This document shows positions 28,301-33,439 of a stretch of 64,000 bases of DNA, one piece after another. The notes beneath the pieces are model-generated. The model did not search any database, was not told the origin of the DNA, and saw nothing but the letters and a program-made list of their open reading frames with translations. The stretch is taken from NCBI RefSeq assembly GCF_000003815.2, contig NC_049983.1, positions 2,840,350 through 2,904,349 of the forward strand, given 5' to 3'. This DNA comes from Branchiostoma floridae (taxonomy: Eukaryota; Chordata; Leptocardii; Amphioxiformes; Branchiostomatidae). Numbering within the stretch: position 1 is the stretch's first letter; each line of letters starts with the position of its first letter. The translations under genes and the position numbers were made by a program.

Positions 28301-30813
28301 TGAAACAAGAGTTCGGAGACCTCATATCTCCATGAAATAGTCTCATTATGCAAATGTTTCCACATTTACATAATCTATGCCTGATTATCTACACCTTTAA
28401 GCAACTTTAAGCAACTTGCACCGGTCACAATGTTGATTTTCCAATCATTTACCACACAGAAAAATTAAAGAAATTTTACATTGATTGTGCAAATTAGGGA
28501 TGTATTTGCATAATTGGTATCTGTTTATGTTCCACCAGCCACAAACTATAGACATATATTACAGGTATTTGAGTCCTATATTGGAAAACACTACAAATAT
28601 AGATTTCCCTAGGCAATTTAGGTCCAAGTCTGCATACTTCATGATGTACATCTCTGTCTAAGCATATCAAATATCATCTAAATTTTTAGTCTGTATTCAA
28701 TGACTCGAAGTGAGTGTCTATTCCACTTAGAATGCCAAGGGGGACGCTCTACCACAGGCAAAGAAAACGGCCCATGTGACTCTTTATCTGCTTCACGAAC
28801 GGAAGGAGAATGGTACCGAATGGATCAGATCTTCGCCAAAAACAACAGAGAAGCGTGCTTTGCTTTACAACTGTCGAGGATCCCGCTGTTCCACATCGCC
28901 ACGACTGTTGGGCCCTGCGTCATACTGGTGGTGCTGATGATCATCACCTTCATCATGCCCATGGACAAGGGGGACCGGATCTCCTTCGGAGTCACCATAC
29001 AACTGTCTATGGTCGTGTCTCTTGTATTCGTCACCGAAGTCCTCCCTGTCAAGGGCGCGCTGCCATTTTTCGGTGAGTACATACAGGGATCGAAATAGTT
29101 TTTCTGCATACCTTCACAGGAAATGTTGCCATTTTTCGGTGCGTACAGACAGGGCTCGAAATACTTTGTCCTAAATACCTACACAGAAAATGATGGCATT
29201 TTTCTGTTCATGCTGGGCTCGAAATACTTTTTTCCTACATACCTACACAGAAAATTATAGCATTTTTCTGTTCATACTGGGCTCGAAATACTTTTTTTCC
29301 TACATACCTACACAGGAAATAACCTGCACCAGACACATATTGCCCGCACCACTCAGAATTTAGGAAGCATTGATCATACTAAAATGTATTCAGGACCCAC
29401 TGCTATTATTTCTTTTTATGTTTCATAGGTGGTAACAGTACAATGGGGCCAGTAAAAGTCCAGATTTTGAAACATGTGAACTTTATATCTAAACCATGCA
29501 CCAGTGCAGGTAGGCATCAGGAAGACCTGCAGAGCTTTGATTTTACCTGCACTAACCTGCATACGCAGGTGGTATTTTGAGCCCTGACATAGGAAGAATT
29601 ATATTAGATAGTTTTATCGCCTTTGAAATCAATTTTTTACCCTCTGTAAGCGTAGAGAGCTCTTATCTTACAATGGTAACTGTTATTTCTTACAATTACT
29701 TACAGCAACGCTGATCATCGTGTGCATGGGCTTGATGGGTGTCTTCTTGTTTTTCACCATCGCCATCATTATCATTCACGACAAGCAGGGGAGTCTGTCT
29801 CCGGCGAAAAAGACGTTCTTTCTCCGCTACATGTCTAGGTAAGTTAGCCTGGGTACCATCCGGGTAGTAGCTTGCTCCTGTGTTTGTTCCTGCTACCAAT
29901 CAGCGAGCGCACTCGTCCAAAATTTGGACGGTCAAGTATCCCAGACGGAACAGCAATGAGGTTTCTAGTTACTCCCCAAGCACATAGATCAGATAGAAAA
30001 CAAGTGAGCTCTCATTCCATTTTTCTTCTATCCAACAAATGGTGGTGCTAAGGTCGCTATACTCTATATTGACATGATAGAACTGTTTATGGGCAGCAGA
30101 CAGCATTCTCCTACGCAGAGACATCCAACGGCGCCAGCAAACCGCCTTTTCTCTGCACTCTGCTATCCCAACCGTCACTGACCGCCCTGCTTATGAATAG
30201 TATTCAGCTTACCCTTATACATGCCAGATCCCTTTTGAAATGCTTATTCTCTGATAGGCTGACAGCTGGTTTGTGGCCACGTCCACATGTACAGGAACTG
30301 ATGGTGATGGTTGAGATAGCAGAGTACAGACAAGAGGCGATTTGCTGGCGCCGTTGGATGTCTCTGCATAGGAGAATGGTAGACAGCGGCGTTCGCGTCA
30401 TTTTGTCCCCTTACCTTTGCTGTTTATCAAGGATGCTGCTGTTGGGAGACCTCAGTCACCTCACAGAGAGGGAGTCGAAGGAGACTGGCCCTGTGAAGCA
30501 GGACATCTTCGAGCTGACCAACGATGCATTCAACCCGGATGACGTGACAGCAATCGACGGGGAAGGCTTCGCTCAAATAGAGTTCGGTAATGACAGCAGG
30601 AAGCACCAATCCTCTGGTCTGGAGTCCAACATGTTGTCTTGCCTCTCTAAGCTAATGTCCAGTGTGGATGAGCTGACCAAAGCGCTAAATCATGAGGAGG
30701 AGGAAGTGACCGACTACACGCTGCTGGCCGATGTCCTCGACAGGCTCTGTCTTGTCTTGTACATCGTTAGCATCGCGGCAGCCATTCCTATGACCATGTA
30801 TTTGGGCAAATAA
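4309..30813 (+). CDS. Chimeric Cys-loop ligand-gated ion channel with a long multidomain extracellular region (23 exons assembled)
   Basis: Exons read from splice sites and domain homology: 4309-4381, 9329-9625, (gap)-10491, 11724-11881, 12605-12740, 14582-14678, 14793-14913, 15337-15472, 16373-16469, 16730-16847, 16976-17386, 18094-18210, 18749-19013, 19275-19426, 20080-20301, 24272-24487, 25370-25482, 26544-26588, 26748-26857, 28043-28238, 28731-29072, 29706-29838, 30432-30813. Visible coding is about 4.0 kb, or roughly 1,340 codons, plus what is hidden in the gap. Order: signal peptide, WSC-like, CUB, PLAT-like x2, C-type lectin, LDLa, frizzled CRD, kringle, sushi, then a full nAChR-like channel. 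Junction phases agree throughout; module borders are all phase 1. Inferred product: a plasma-membrane, probably cation-selective pentameric channel whose subunits carry a large adhesive or lectin-like ectodomain. Two one-base frameshifts (near 10420 and 28137) break the frame as assembled. A split into two genes is possible but no second signal peptide or stop is visible before the channel. Confidence 0.8.
5013..6668 (+). repeat. Tandem unit A, LINE-3'-end-bearing, in intron 1
   Basis: First of three head-to-tail copies (A 5013-6668, B 6669-8166, C 8167-8836). Each starts near CCAAATATCATTGTGACCCT. At 5895-6200 a frame contains a Cys/His cluster, with ETHFISQCTHYETER, like the C-terminal CCHC region of APE-type non-LTR retrotransposons; it ends about 150 bases before AATAAACATTATTATTG (near 6339), a retroposon-like 3' end. 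Each unit also holds a phrase like AATTCCACAAGGGTACAT, related to the TIR of the MITE at 39543-39742. Confidence 0.65.
6669..8166 (+). repeat. Tandem unit B, LINE-3'-end-bearing
   Basis: Second copy, closely similar to unit A and very similar to unit C over the shared part. The Cys/His coding piece (7327-7551) is interrupted by a TAG after ETHFIS, where unit A reads on. About 150 bp shorter than A because the stretch after the ACCCAATAATAATAAC region is missing. Confidence 0.65.
8167..8836 (+). repeat. Tandem unit C, truncated
   Basis: Third copy. It aligns with unit B from CCAAATATCATTGTGACC through the GTGCATGAAATATTC/GGCACATGGCTGAA region, then stops before the LINE-derived coding part. 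Confidence 0.6.
9329..9625 (+). CDS. Exon 2: WSC-like cysteine-rich extracellular domain
   Basis: A single exon of 297 bp, phase 1 to phase 1, with acceptor CACACAG|CA and donor ACTG|GTCAGT. It encodes about 99 residues: YTSLGCWADD, then ENPIEKCYQVALSRGF, GGWCAG and a tail with ACAADGGGGDLANEVY. The spacing of Cys and aromatic residues resembles WSC domains (putative carbohydrate-binding, found in polycystin-1-like proteins and Kremen), but the usual CYCG is replaced by GGWCAG, so I call it WSC-like. The phase-1 symmetric exon makes it a shuffling-competent module. Confidence 0.7.
10295..10394. other. Assembly gap (100 N)
   Basis: Exactly 100 N. It hides the start of the CUB domain. Immediately before it, TTTTATTAG| could be an acceptor (exon start about 10270) giving VVVTSPDDL in the right phase; this cannot be confirmed. 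Confidence 0.95.
10395..10491 (+). CDS. Exon 3 (partial): first half of CUB domain, frameshifted
   Basis: Before position 10420 one frame reads EIRLTFDSF; after it another frame reads LEEDYDFLTIYDGPSDSAEE. Together these give the classic CUB core (F-x-LE-x-x-YD-x-L-x-IYDG). A single base is missing at about 10420-10421, between TTC and ATCTCGAG. The donor is CAGAG|GTAACG, phase 2, which fits the next exon exactly. The nearby N gap makes a consensus error plausible. Confidence 0.7.
10585..10700 (+). repeat. Small structured dispersed repeat, copy 2
   Basis: Contains GGCAGACAGGGTGGG...CGACCCGTCTGCC and AAGGTGAAGGAGGGGTG...CTTTCCACCC, as at 3500-3660. It stands alone here without the larger element. 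Confidence 0.6.
11277..11690. repeat. GGTCCAGG-rich dispersed element, copy 1
   Basis: Begins near GGGTACGGAACCACATTTG and contains many GGTCCAG, ACCTGGACC and GGTTCAGG words in both orientations. The right half matches 52925-53073 (phrases CCAGTGGGAGTCG and TTGTTTTGAGTATC). A similar GGTACAGG/ACCTGTACC cluster is at 63800-63895. It ends about 30 bases before the CUB exon acceptor. Confidence 0.5.
11724..11881 (+). CDS. Exon 4: second half of CUB domain
   Basis: Acceptor CCTTCTAG|G, phase 2 in, phase 1 out (ACA|GTAAGC). Encodes RLTGDLSVSPITSTSNTLF followed by LRFTSDVLFAEEGFKLFYSS, the C-terminal CUB strands (S-N-x-L-x-L-x-F-x-SD ... GF). It ends with a small tandem repeat encoding SQVLNTSQVLN (an 18-bp unit AAGTCAAGTCTTGAATAC), a recent slippage expansion in the linker. 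Confidence 0.8.
12605..14913 (+). CDS. Exons 5-7: PLAT-like domain 1
   Basis: Three exons: 12605-12740 (136 bp, phase 1 to 2), 14582-14678 (97 bp, 2 to 0) and 14793-14913 (121 bp, 0 to 1). The first encodes KTSDAVWSGTADSLRVEIFS; the second FSAPDFGDPTMLRI and GDDYIQLDW; the third IIVSNAYNGQDYRFRC. This matches the PLAT/LH2 beta-sandwich pattern (I-x-T ... W-x-L-D-W-I-x-V ... G-x-x-Y-x-F-x-C). PLAT domains mediate lipid or protein contacts at membranes in polycystins and lipoxygenases. The domain is repeated next door with the same exon layout. Confidence 0.7.
13226..13525. repeat. Tandem duplication, about 145-bp unit x2
   Basis: Both halves share GAAGCTGTAAACATGTACTC, TTTGATTGG and CAACGCACAGAACACAA-type phrases: unit 1 about 13226-13370, unit 2 about 13371-13525. 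No coding potential seen. Confidence 0.65.
13725..13793 (+). repeat. tRNA-like sequence (Thr-like), probably SINE or tRNA pseudogene
   Basis: An A-box-like TAGCTCAGTGGT, a central TGGTAAACCA (anticodon GGT in the Thr-type loop) and a B box GGGATCGAATCC are present at tRNA spacing. I cannot build a closed acceptor stem, so a functional tRNA is unlikely. Confidence 0.4.
14043..14544 (-). pseudogene. Penelope-like element remnant with GIY-YIG endonuclease
   Basis: Antisense within the intron between PLAT exons 5 and 6. From high to low coordinates it reads PYLRGTKENLQ, then SKTDGVYKVPYKSYDNVYFG and KTGRTFNTRLGEHRKEAQN in one frame. After a frameshift near 14220 another frame reads TDHINRNNCVIDF, VIDREENRRTRWIKE and AVMNRNQGD. 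This is the GIY-YIG domain (GVY ... YFGKTGR ... R) found at the C-terminus of Penelope-like retroelements. A stop and at least one frameshift make it dead. The reverse transcriptase is missing, so it is a truncated copy. Confidence 0.75.
15337..16847 (+). CDS. Exons 8-10: PLAT-like domain 2
   Basis: Three exons: 15337-15472 (136 bp), 16373-16469 (97 bp) and 16730-16847 (118 bp), with the same phases as domain 1. They encode KTSAAAASGSNDSLTMEIFS, then FTAFDFGNPTRLRL and GDDELLIDW, then IIVQNNYSGQYYRFTC. The identical exon lengths (136 and 97) and phases show that the whole three-exon block was duplicated in tandem. The protein identity is moderate, so the duplication is not recent. Confidence 0.7.
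16976..17386 (+). CDS. Exon 11: C-type lectin-like domain
   Basis: A single exon of 411 bp, phase 1 to 1. It encodes CPLGYTSYNDSCFKVF, a WIGLTDENREGEWMWEDG stretch, YDEPKNDNGGKDCVQY and CSFANTAFICQLDKG. These are the hallmarks of a long-form CTLD (WIGL; six Cys with C-terminal FICQ). The calcium and sugar motif normally EPN or QPD reads EPK, and the usual WND reads WNA, so classical calcium-dependent sugar binding is probably lost or altered. Confidence 0.9.
18094..18210 (+). CDS. Exon 12: LDL receptor class A domain
   Basis: A 117-bp exon, phase 1 to 1. It has six Cys with FRCGLGYQCIPSWKRCDG and ADCSDRTDEEGC, the standard calcium-cage motif (W..CDG..DC.D..DE..C). Calcium-binding acidic residues are intact. 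Confidence 0.93.
18749..19426 (+). CDS. Exons 13-14: frizzled-type cysteine-rich domain
   Basis: Two exons, 18749-19013 (phase 1 to 2) and 19275-19426 (2 to 1). The first carries LPNQLGQTTFEEIQNSSV and LQEFLSYVILPHCN; the second LLPCRSWCEEV, PPCHMFP and RSCWNPEP. These match the FZ CRD (PN-x-LG ... PCRSxCE ... C-x-x-FP). Some of the ten canonical Cys are displaced. In Frizzled, ROR and MuSK this fold binds lipidated Wnt. Here a kringle follows it, as in ROR and MuSK-type receptors. Confidence 0.85.
19461..19828. mobile_element. Foldback MITE (hAT-like), copy 1
   Basis: Long imperfect inverted arms: left TCCAATGGCGCCAACGAACC, right the complement around GGTTTGCTGGCGCTGTTGGA. It contains CTCTGCTATCTCAA and its complement. 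Candidate 8-bp target duplications are CAAGGACC (19453-19460) and CAAGGACA (19829-19836). It sits in the intron between the FZ and kringle exons. Confidence 0.75.
20080..20301 (+). CDS. Exon 15: kringle domain
   Basis: A 222-bp exon, phase 1 to 1 (TTCCTTAG| and TGTG|GTGAGT). It encodes VCYHGIGTNYRGTLDKTTSG, CLQWSA, LDKNYCRNP and a final ECDVIPC. All six Cys and the N-Y-C-R-N-P signature are present. The usual PWCYT is replaced by PFCLT, so lysine-type ligand binding may differ. Confidence 0.92.
21003..21300 (+). repeat. tRNA-derived SINE
   Basis: Starts with tRNA-like sequence: GTGCCCGAGCGGTCTACGCG (A-box region) and GTGGGTTTGAACCCCACT (B box and T arm). A body follows with CACTTTGAAGACCCCCAGC. 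It lies in the intron between kringle and sushi exons. Confidence 0.55.
22791..22934. mobile_element. Short MITE with 13-bp perfect TIRs
   Basis: TCAGGTGGTCCCA at the left and TGGGACCACCTGA at the right enclose 144 bp of AT-rich sequence without coding potential. Confidence 0.7.
23460..24060 (+). repeat. Degenerate tandem repeat with GGAAGAGTCCATT
   Basis: The phrase GGAAGAGTCCATT or a near variant recurs at about 23533, 23669, 23785 and 23911 (spacing 115-135). Short related sequence with the CGACCTTTCTAG-like ending occurs at 52265-52375. Confidence 0.55.
24272..24487 (+). CDS. Exon 16: sushi (CCP) domain
   Basis: A 216-bp exon, phase 1 to 1. It encodes AAGCWDRGPPVNGKR, VGDRVTYTCNDGYIL, VRCLKG and WEHEKPVC. 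Four Cys and the Y-x-C-x-x-GY and W ... PxC motifs define a CCP module. It exits with a lone G, which completes codon GTA of the first channel exon at 25370. Confidence 0.9.
24523..24804. mobile_element. Foldback MITE (hAT-like), copy 2
   Basis: Starts CATTCTCCTACACAGAGACG and ends GTCTCTCCGTCGGAGAATG, with long inverted arms. Same family as 19461-19828 and 30104-30379. It begins 35 bp after the sushi exon donor. Confidence 0.78.
25370..26857 (+). CDS. Exons 17-19: channel ligand-binding domain, N-terminal part
   Basis: 25370-25482 (113 bp, phase 1 to 0) encodes VNYKQRLQEELFLLYSA and ends FVEQIVSL, the N-terminal helix and first strands of a Cys-loop receptor. 26544-26588 is exactly 45 bp, phase 0 to 0, encoding DEKTEQLVASVIIEF. 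26748-26857 is exactly 110 bp, phase 0 to 2, encoding TWQDGRLKWIPKYYNGIESF and IWTPTLTL (W-x-D-x-x-L-x-W-x-P-x-x-Y ... IW-x-P). The 45- and 110-bp exons match the conserved exons 3 and 4 of nicotinic receptor genes. Confidence 0.85.
27063..27530. mobile_element. MITE with about 100-bp TIRs in channel intron
   Basis: Left arm starts CCCCTTCACACGACAAGGAA and continues with GAGCCAAAATGCCGTCAGAAT; the right arm is its imperfect complement ending CTCGTGTGAAGGGG. The middle holds more ATTCGAAGTGG-type short inverted words. No coding frame. Confidence 0.75.
28043..28238 (+). CDS. Exon 20: channel beta strands and Cys-loop, frameshifted
   Basis: Acceptor GTTCTTTAG|A, phase 2 in. It reads SGQHDLGNNLPVRFISDGRV then EWTVET in one frame; from about 28137 the adjacent frame reads TTVCDADPFYFPADTMECHV. 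The Cys-loop is canonical: 13 residues between the two Cys, with FPAD in place of FPFD. The exon is 196 bp, whereas 197 would restore both the frame and the phase-1 exit needed by the next exon, so one base is missing near GAAACCCTGAC (28131-28141). Restoring it also gives the usual spacing of ten from Trp to Cys. Confidence 0.8.
28731..29072 (+). CDS. Exon 21: loop C region, TM1 and TM2 of channel
   Basis: 342 bp, phase 1 to 1. Contains EGEWYRMDQ (GEW motif before loop C), REACFALQLSRIPLFHI, TM1 with the conserved GPCVI proline, linker MDKGDRISF and pore helix TM2 reading GVTIQLSMVVSLVFVTEVLP. Acidic D at -1', L at 9' and E at 20' resemble cation channels; the Pro-Ala-Arg of anion channels is absent. 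Loop C is short and lacks the vicinal Cys pair of nAChR alpha subunits, so ligand identity cannot be assumed. Confidence 0.88.
29085..29586. mobile_element. MITE with AGGGCTCGAAATAC / GTATTTTGAGCCCT ends, with tandemly repeated left end
   Basis: Right end GTATTTTGAGCCCTGA at about 29571-29586. The left end, GGGCTCGAAATAC, is repeated about four times at 62-68 bp spacing between 29085 and 29300, each with CATTTTTC and CTACACAG words. Internal CCTGCAC and GAAGCATTGATCAT are shared with the element at 62324-62688. Confidence 0.6.
29706..29838 (+). CDS. Exon 22: TM3 and start of intracellular loop
   Basis: 133 bp, phase 1 to 2 (CTTACAG| and TCTAG|GTAAGT). Encodes ATLIIVCMGLMGVFLFFTIA followed by IIIIHDKQGS and KKTFFLRYMSR, a hydrophobic TM3 then a basic segment entering the M3-M4 loop. 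Confidence 0.85.
30104..30379. mobile_element. Foldback MITE (hAT-like), copy 3
   Basis: Starts CATTCTCCTACGCAGAGACA and ends CTCTGCATAGGAGAATG, with flanks GCAGACAG and GTAGACAG (8 bp, one mismatch) as likely target duplication. It lies only about 50 bp upstream of the final exon acceptor. Confidence 0.8.
30432..30813 (+). CDS. Exon 23: M3-M4 intracellular loop, TM4 and stop
   Basis: Acceptor TTTATCAAG|G, phase 2 in. Encodes a loop of about 100 residues rich in acidic and polar residues (LTERESKETGPVKQD, NHEEEEVTDY), then ADVLDRLCLVLYIVSIAAAI and PMTMYLGK before TAA at 30811-30813. V-x-DR-x-x-L before a hydrophobic helix is the usual Cys-loop receptor TM4. An AATAAA (30809-30814) overlaps the stop codon; it is too early to be the working poly(A) signal. 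Confidence 0.87.
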
Positions 30814-31143
30814 AGATCGAGATTTGATTTGAATAGTGATGTGGTGTAGTACCTGAGTACCTCGGCACTGAGCTATTCACAGTATTAAATTTCGTTATTT
30901 GAATTTTGGTCTCTAAGACTGAAAGAGAGTATAGAACCATTCATTTGACAGGTAAATTATCGCTGTATTGACATGTTTGCTCCATACTGTGGACATGGTT
31001 GACGTGAGGCGTTGTTGTCAATGAATGCGAATGCACTAACGATTAGAAGCAGTCCCAAATCGTACAGTAATTGATTTGGCACTTGTTTAGTTTGTATTAA
31101 CATGACTATCTATAGCTTTTATATCTTTGTCTGTGTTATTAGT

Positions 31144-31940
31144 GCATTTGATTAAATAGAAACTGGAGAGACCTGCCTTGTTATAGCTACAAGTTACGTG
31201 AGACTGTGTGACTTTTATAATATGTCCATGTTCTAGATATTATCTAGAATTGTAATCTGACAGTCTAAAATATTGCTTTAATCATATACCATGCGTGGAT
31301 ATAACAATTGAATAACTAAATATATCTAGTTATGATTATGTTGTCTGTGTGGTTCCCATAATGAGACGATTAATGCGTGAATTATAAATCATAATCAATT
31401 ATAAATGTCACACTAAGATATTATGTCGATGTAGGTTAGACATCCAGGTAATAAGATACGCCAAAAAGTAGTTACTCAAGCAACTGGGTATGGTTTTGGA
31501 AACGGTCAGGCGTTTCGGATAGAATCCACTATCCTTCGTCAGTGTCACTGACCGTTTCCAAAACCATATCCAGTTGCATGAGTAACTACGTTTTGGCACA
31601 CTAAGATATTATCATTGCCTAAGTGCCTAGGCCAGTGACTGGCCCCTTGCTCCCTCCGTGATATTTCTCCAGACTGCATATTATCATTACATTTGATTAA
31701 ATGGAAACTTGAGACACCTGCCTTGTTATAGCTACAGGTTACGTGAGAGTGTGTGACTTTCATGGTATGTCCATGTTCTAGATATAAGCTTTAACCATAA
31801 ACCGTGTGTGAATATAACAATCAGATAATTAATATATCTAGTTATGATTGATATGTACTCTGTGTGTTTACCATAAGCAGACGATTATTGGATTAATGCA
31901 TAAATAATAAGTTGTTATAGACTACGACAAATCATAAACA
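31144..31940. repeat. Direct duplication in the 3' flank, interrupted by an insertion
   Basis: About 31144-31400 and 31689-31940 are similar: both carry CCTGCCTTGTTATAGCTACA, TATGTCCATGTTCTAGATAT and ATATATCTAGTTATGATT. Between them lies the element at 31425-31596. Confidence 0.65.
31425..31596 (-). mobile_element. Short foldback, Penelope-terminus-like, flanked by 16-bp direct repeats
   Basis: Outer arms TGGTTTTGGAAACGGTCA and their complement enclose a hairpin reading, on the minus strand, CTGACGAAGGATAGTGGATT then CTATCCGAAACG. CACACTAAGATATTAT is present on both sides (31409-31424 and 31597-31612), consistent with a target duplication. The central word resembles the ends of Penelope-like elements; that link is from memory. 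Confidence 0.5.
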
Positions 31941-32997
31941 GTCAGGAATATAAGAAATGATACTTTGTTTGATTTTTTTTAATTTATAGTTGTTTACTGT
32001 TAATATTTGCAATGATCTAAATGCAGCCATTTTGAATTGCACAATGAATTGTACCTTGAATATCGCATGTATACGTCAGTGTAGGATGCTTTATCCCGTC
32101 TATGGTACCAAACATTGGTGTTGATTGTGGAAGAAAGAGTCCGTTCCAAGTCACGGAACGGAATTTTCAATTATATATTAGTATCATTGTTTTTTTATTG
32201 ATTATAAATTGTTATGAAAATACTGGAGTATCATTGCCATGTTTTGAAATTGTTCTGATATTTTACAAACATTTCTGAAGTGACCATGAAACAGGATAAC
32301 TTTTTCAAATAAATTTCAAACATCTTTTGGATTGTTTCAAAAAGTTTGCTTGTAGTACGCGCAGTGAAAATACTTGAAAAGTATGTTATACTTTCATTTA
32401 TTAAAGACGTTTCGACATGATAGGAAAACATGAAATTTATATTACAAATAGTTACAAAGATTTAAGATATATTCTAAACAATGGCAACAAACACGCGATG
32501 ACTTGATTGGAATTGACTTGTTATCTATTCAAAAATTCCGAAAAGAAAACTGAAGTTAAAATAAGTTTACATTTCAATAACATAACAATTATACCTTTCA
32601 ATTATATTCCTATGATTAGTGTGTCGGTGTTTATCTTGGGTGAAGCATTTATATAGCGTTATCGAGATCTCTTCTTTACCACCAGACTCAGAGATAATGC
32701 ATGCTGTTAATAATATATTTTGATGCCTTGTGACAAGCTTAAATAAATGTTGAATAAATTTTCGACATATGATATGTACAGCATTGTTGTGTCCTTGGCC
32801 TCCACGTGATTTGTGGACACTGGTTGTTTTCTTTTAAATCCGTAGCATTATACTAATATAATCAGTCATTCTCTGCCTTACTAGTTTTACAATACAGCCT
32901 CTCCCACCTTCACCTGTATGGTGCTACACTTGCTTACTTATGCTTCCGGACCAAATTTACTCTCATCGTGTTATAGTACTAGGCATTTAACGGTATC

Positions 32998-33426
32998 AGG
33001 ACAGTTCGGCACATGGACACTTCGGCCCGGACATTTCGGCCCCAAGTCCAGGACACTTCGGCCCCAGGCCAAGGACATTTCGGCCCAGGCTGAGAGGACA
33101 CTTCGGCCCCGCTATTTCTTATGTTGCGGGCATGCTGTGCAATGTACAAATTAATCGAGGACGGGATCTTCATGCCCCGGAAACGCAAAAACGCGTAATC
33201 ACTAATGGCGATTTTCTCGAGTAGACAGGAGAACACTATATAATATACTGTACAAGTAAAATCATACGTCCTAAAATTATACGGCAACTCGGGCTACGTG
33301 TTAGATAACTATCGTGGACTGGACCCAGGGCCGAAGTGTCCTCGGCTTGGGGCCGAAGTGTCCTCGGCTTGAGGCCGAAATGTCCTGATTGCCAGGGGGC
33401 CGAAGTGTCCATGTGCCGAAGTGTCC
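32998..33426. mobile_element. Foldback element with arrays of GGACACTTCGGCC
   Basis: Left arm (32998-33112) has about six spaced copies of GGACA[C/T]TTCGGCC. The right arm (33318-33426) has about five in reverse complement, and the outer ends both read GGCACATGGACACTTCGGCC in their own orientation. The spacer is about 200 bp. Confidence 0.7.
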
Positions 33427-33439
33427 CACATTCGCATTT

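Noticed and set aside
28731-29072. Calling the channel an nAChR alpha subunit
   Set aside because: No vicinal Cys pair in loop C and no loop B Trp; only the superfamily can be supported.
31500-31565. Active hammerhead ribozyme
   Set aside because: The core word is imperfect and the flanking arms pair with each other, which is not the hammerhead topology. Kept only as a finding to test.
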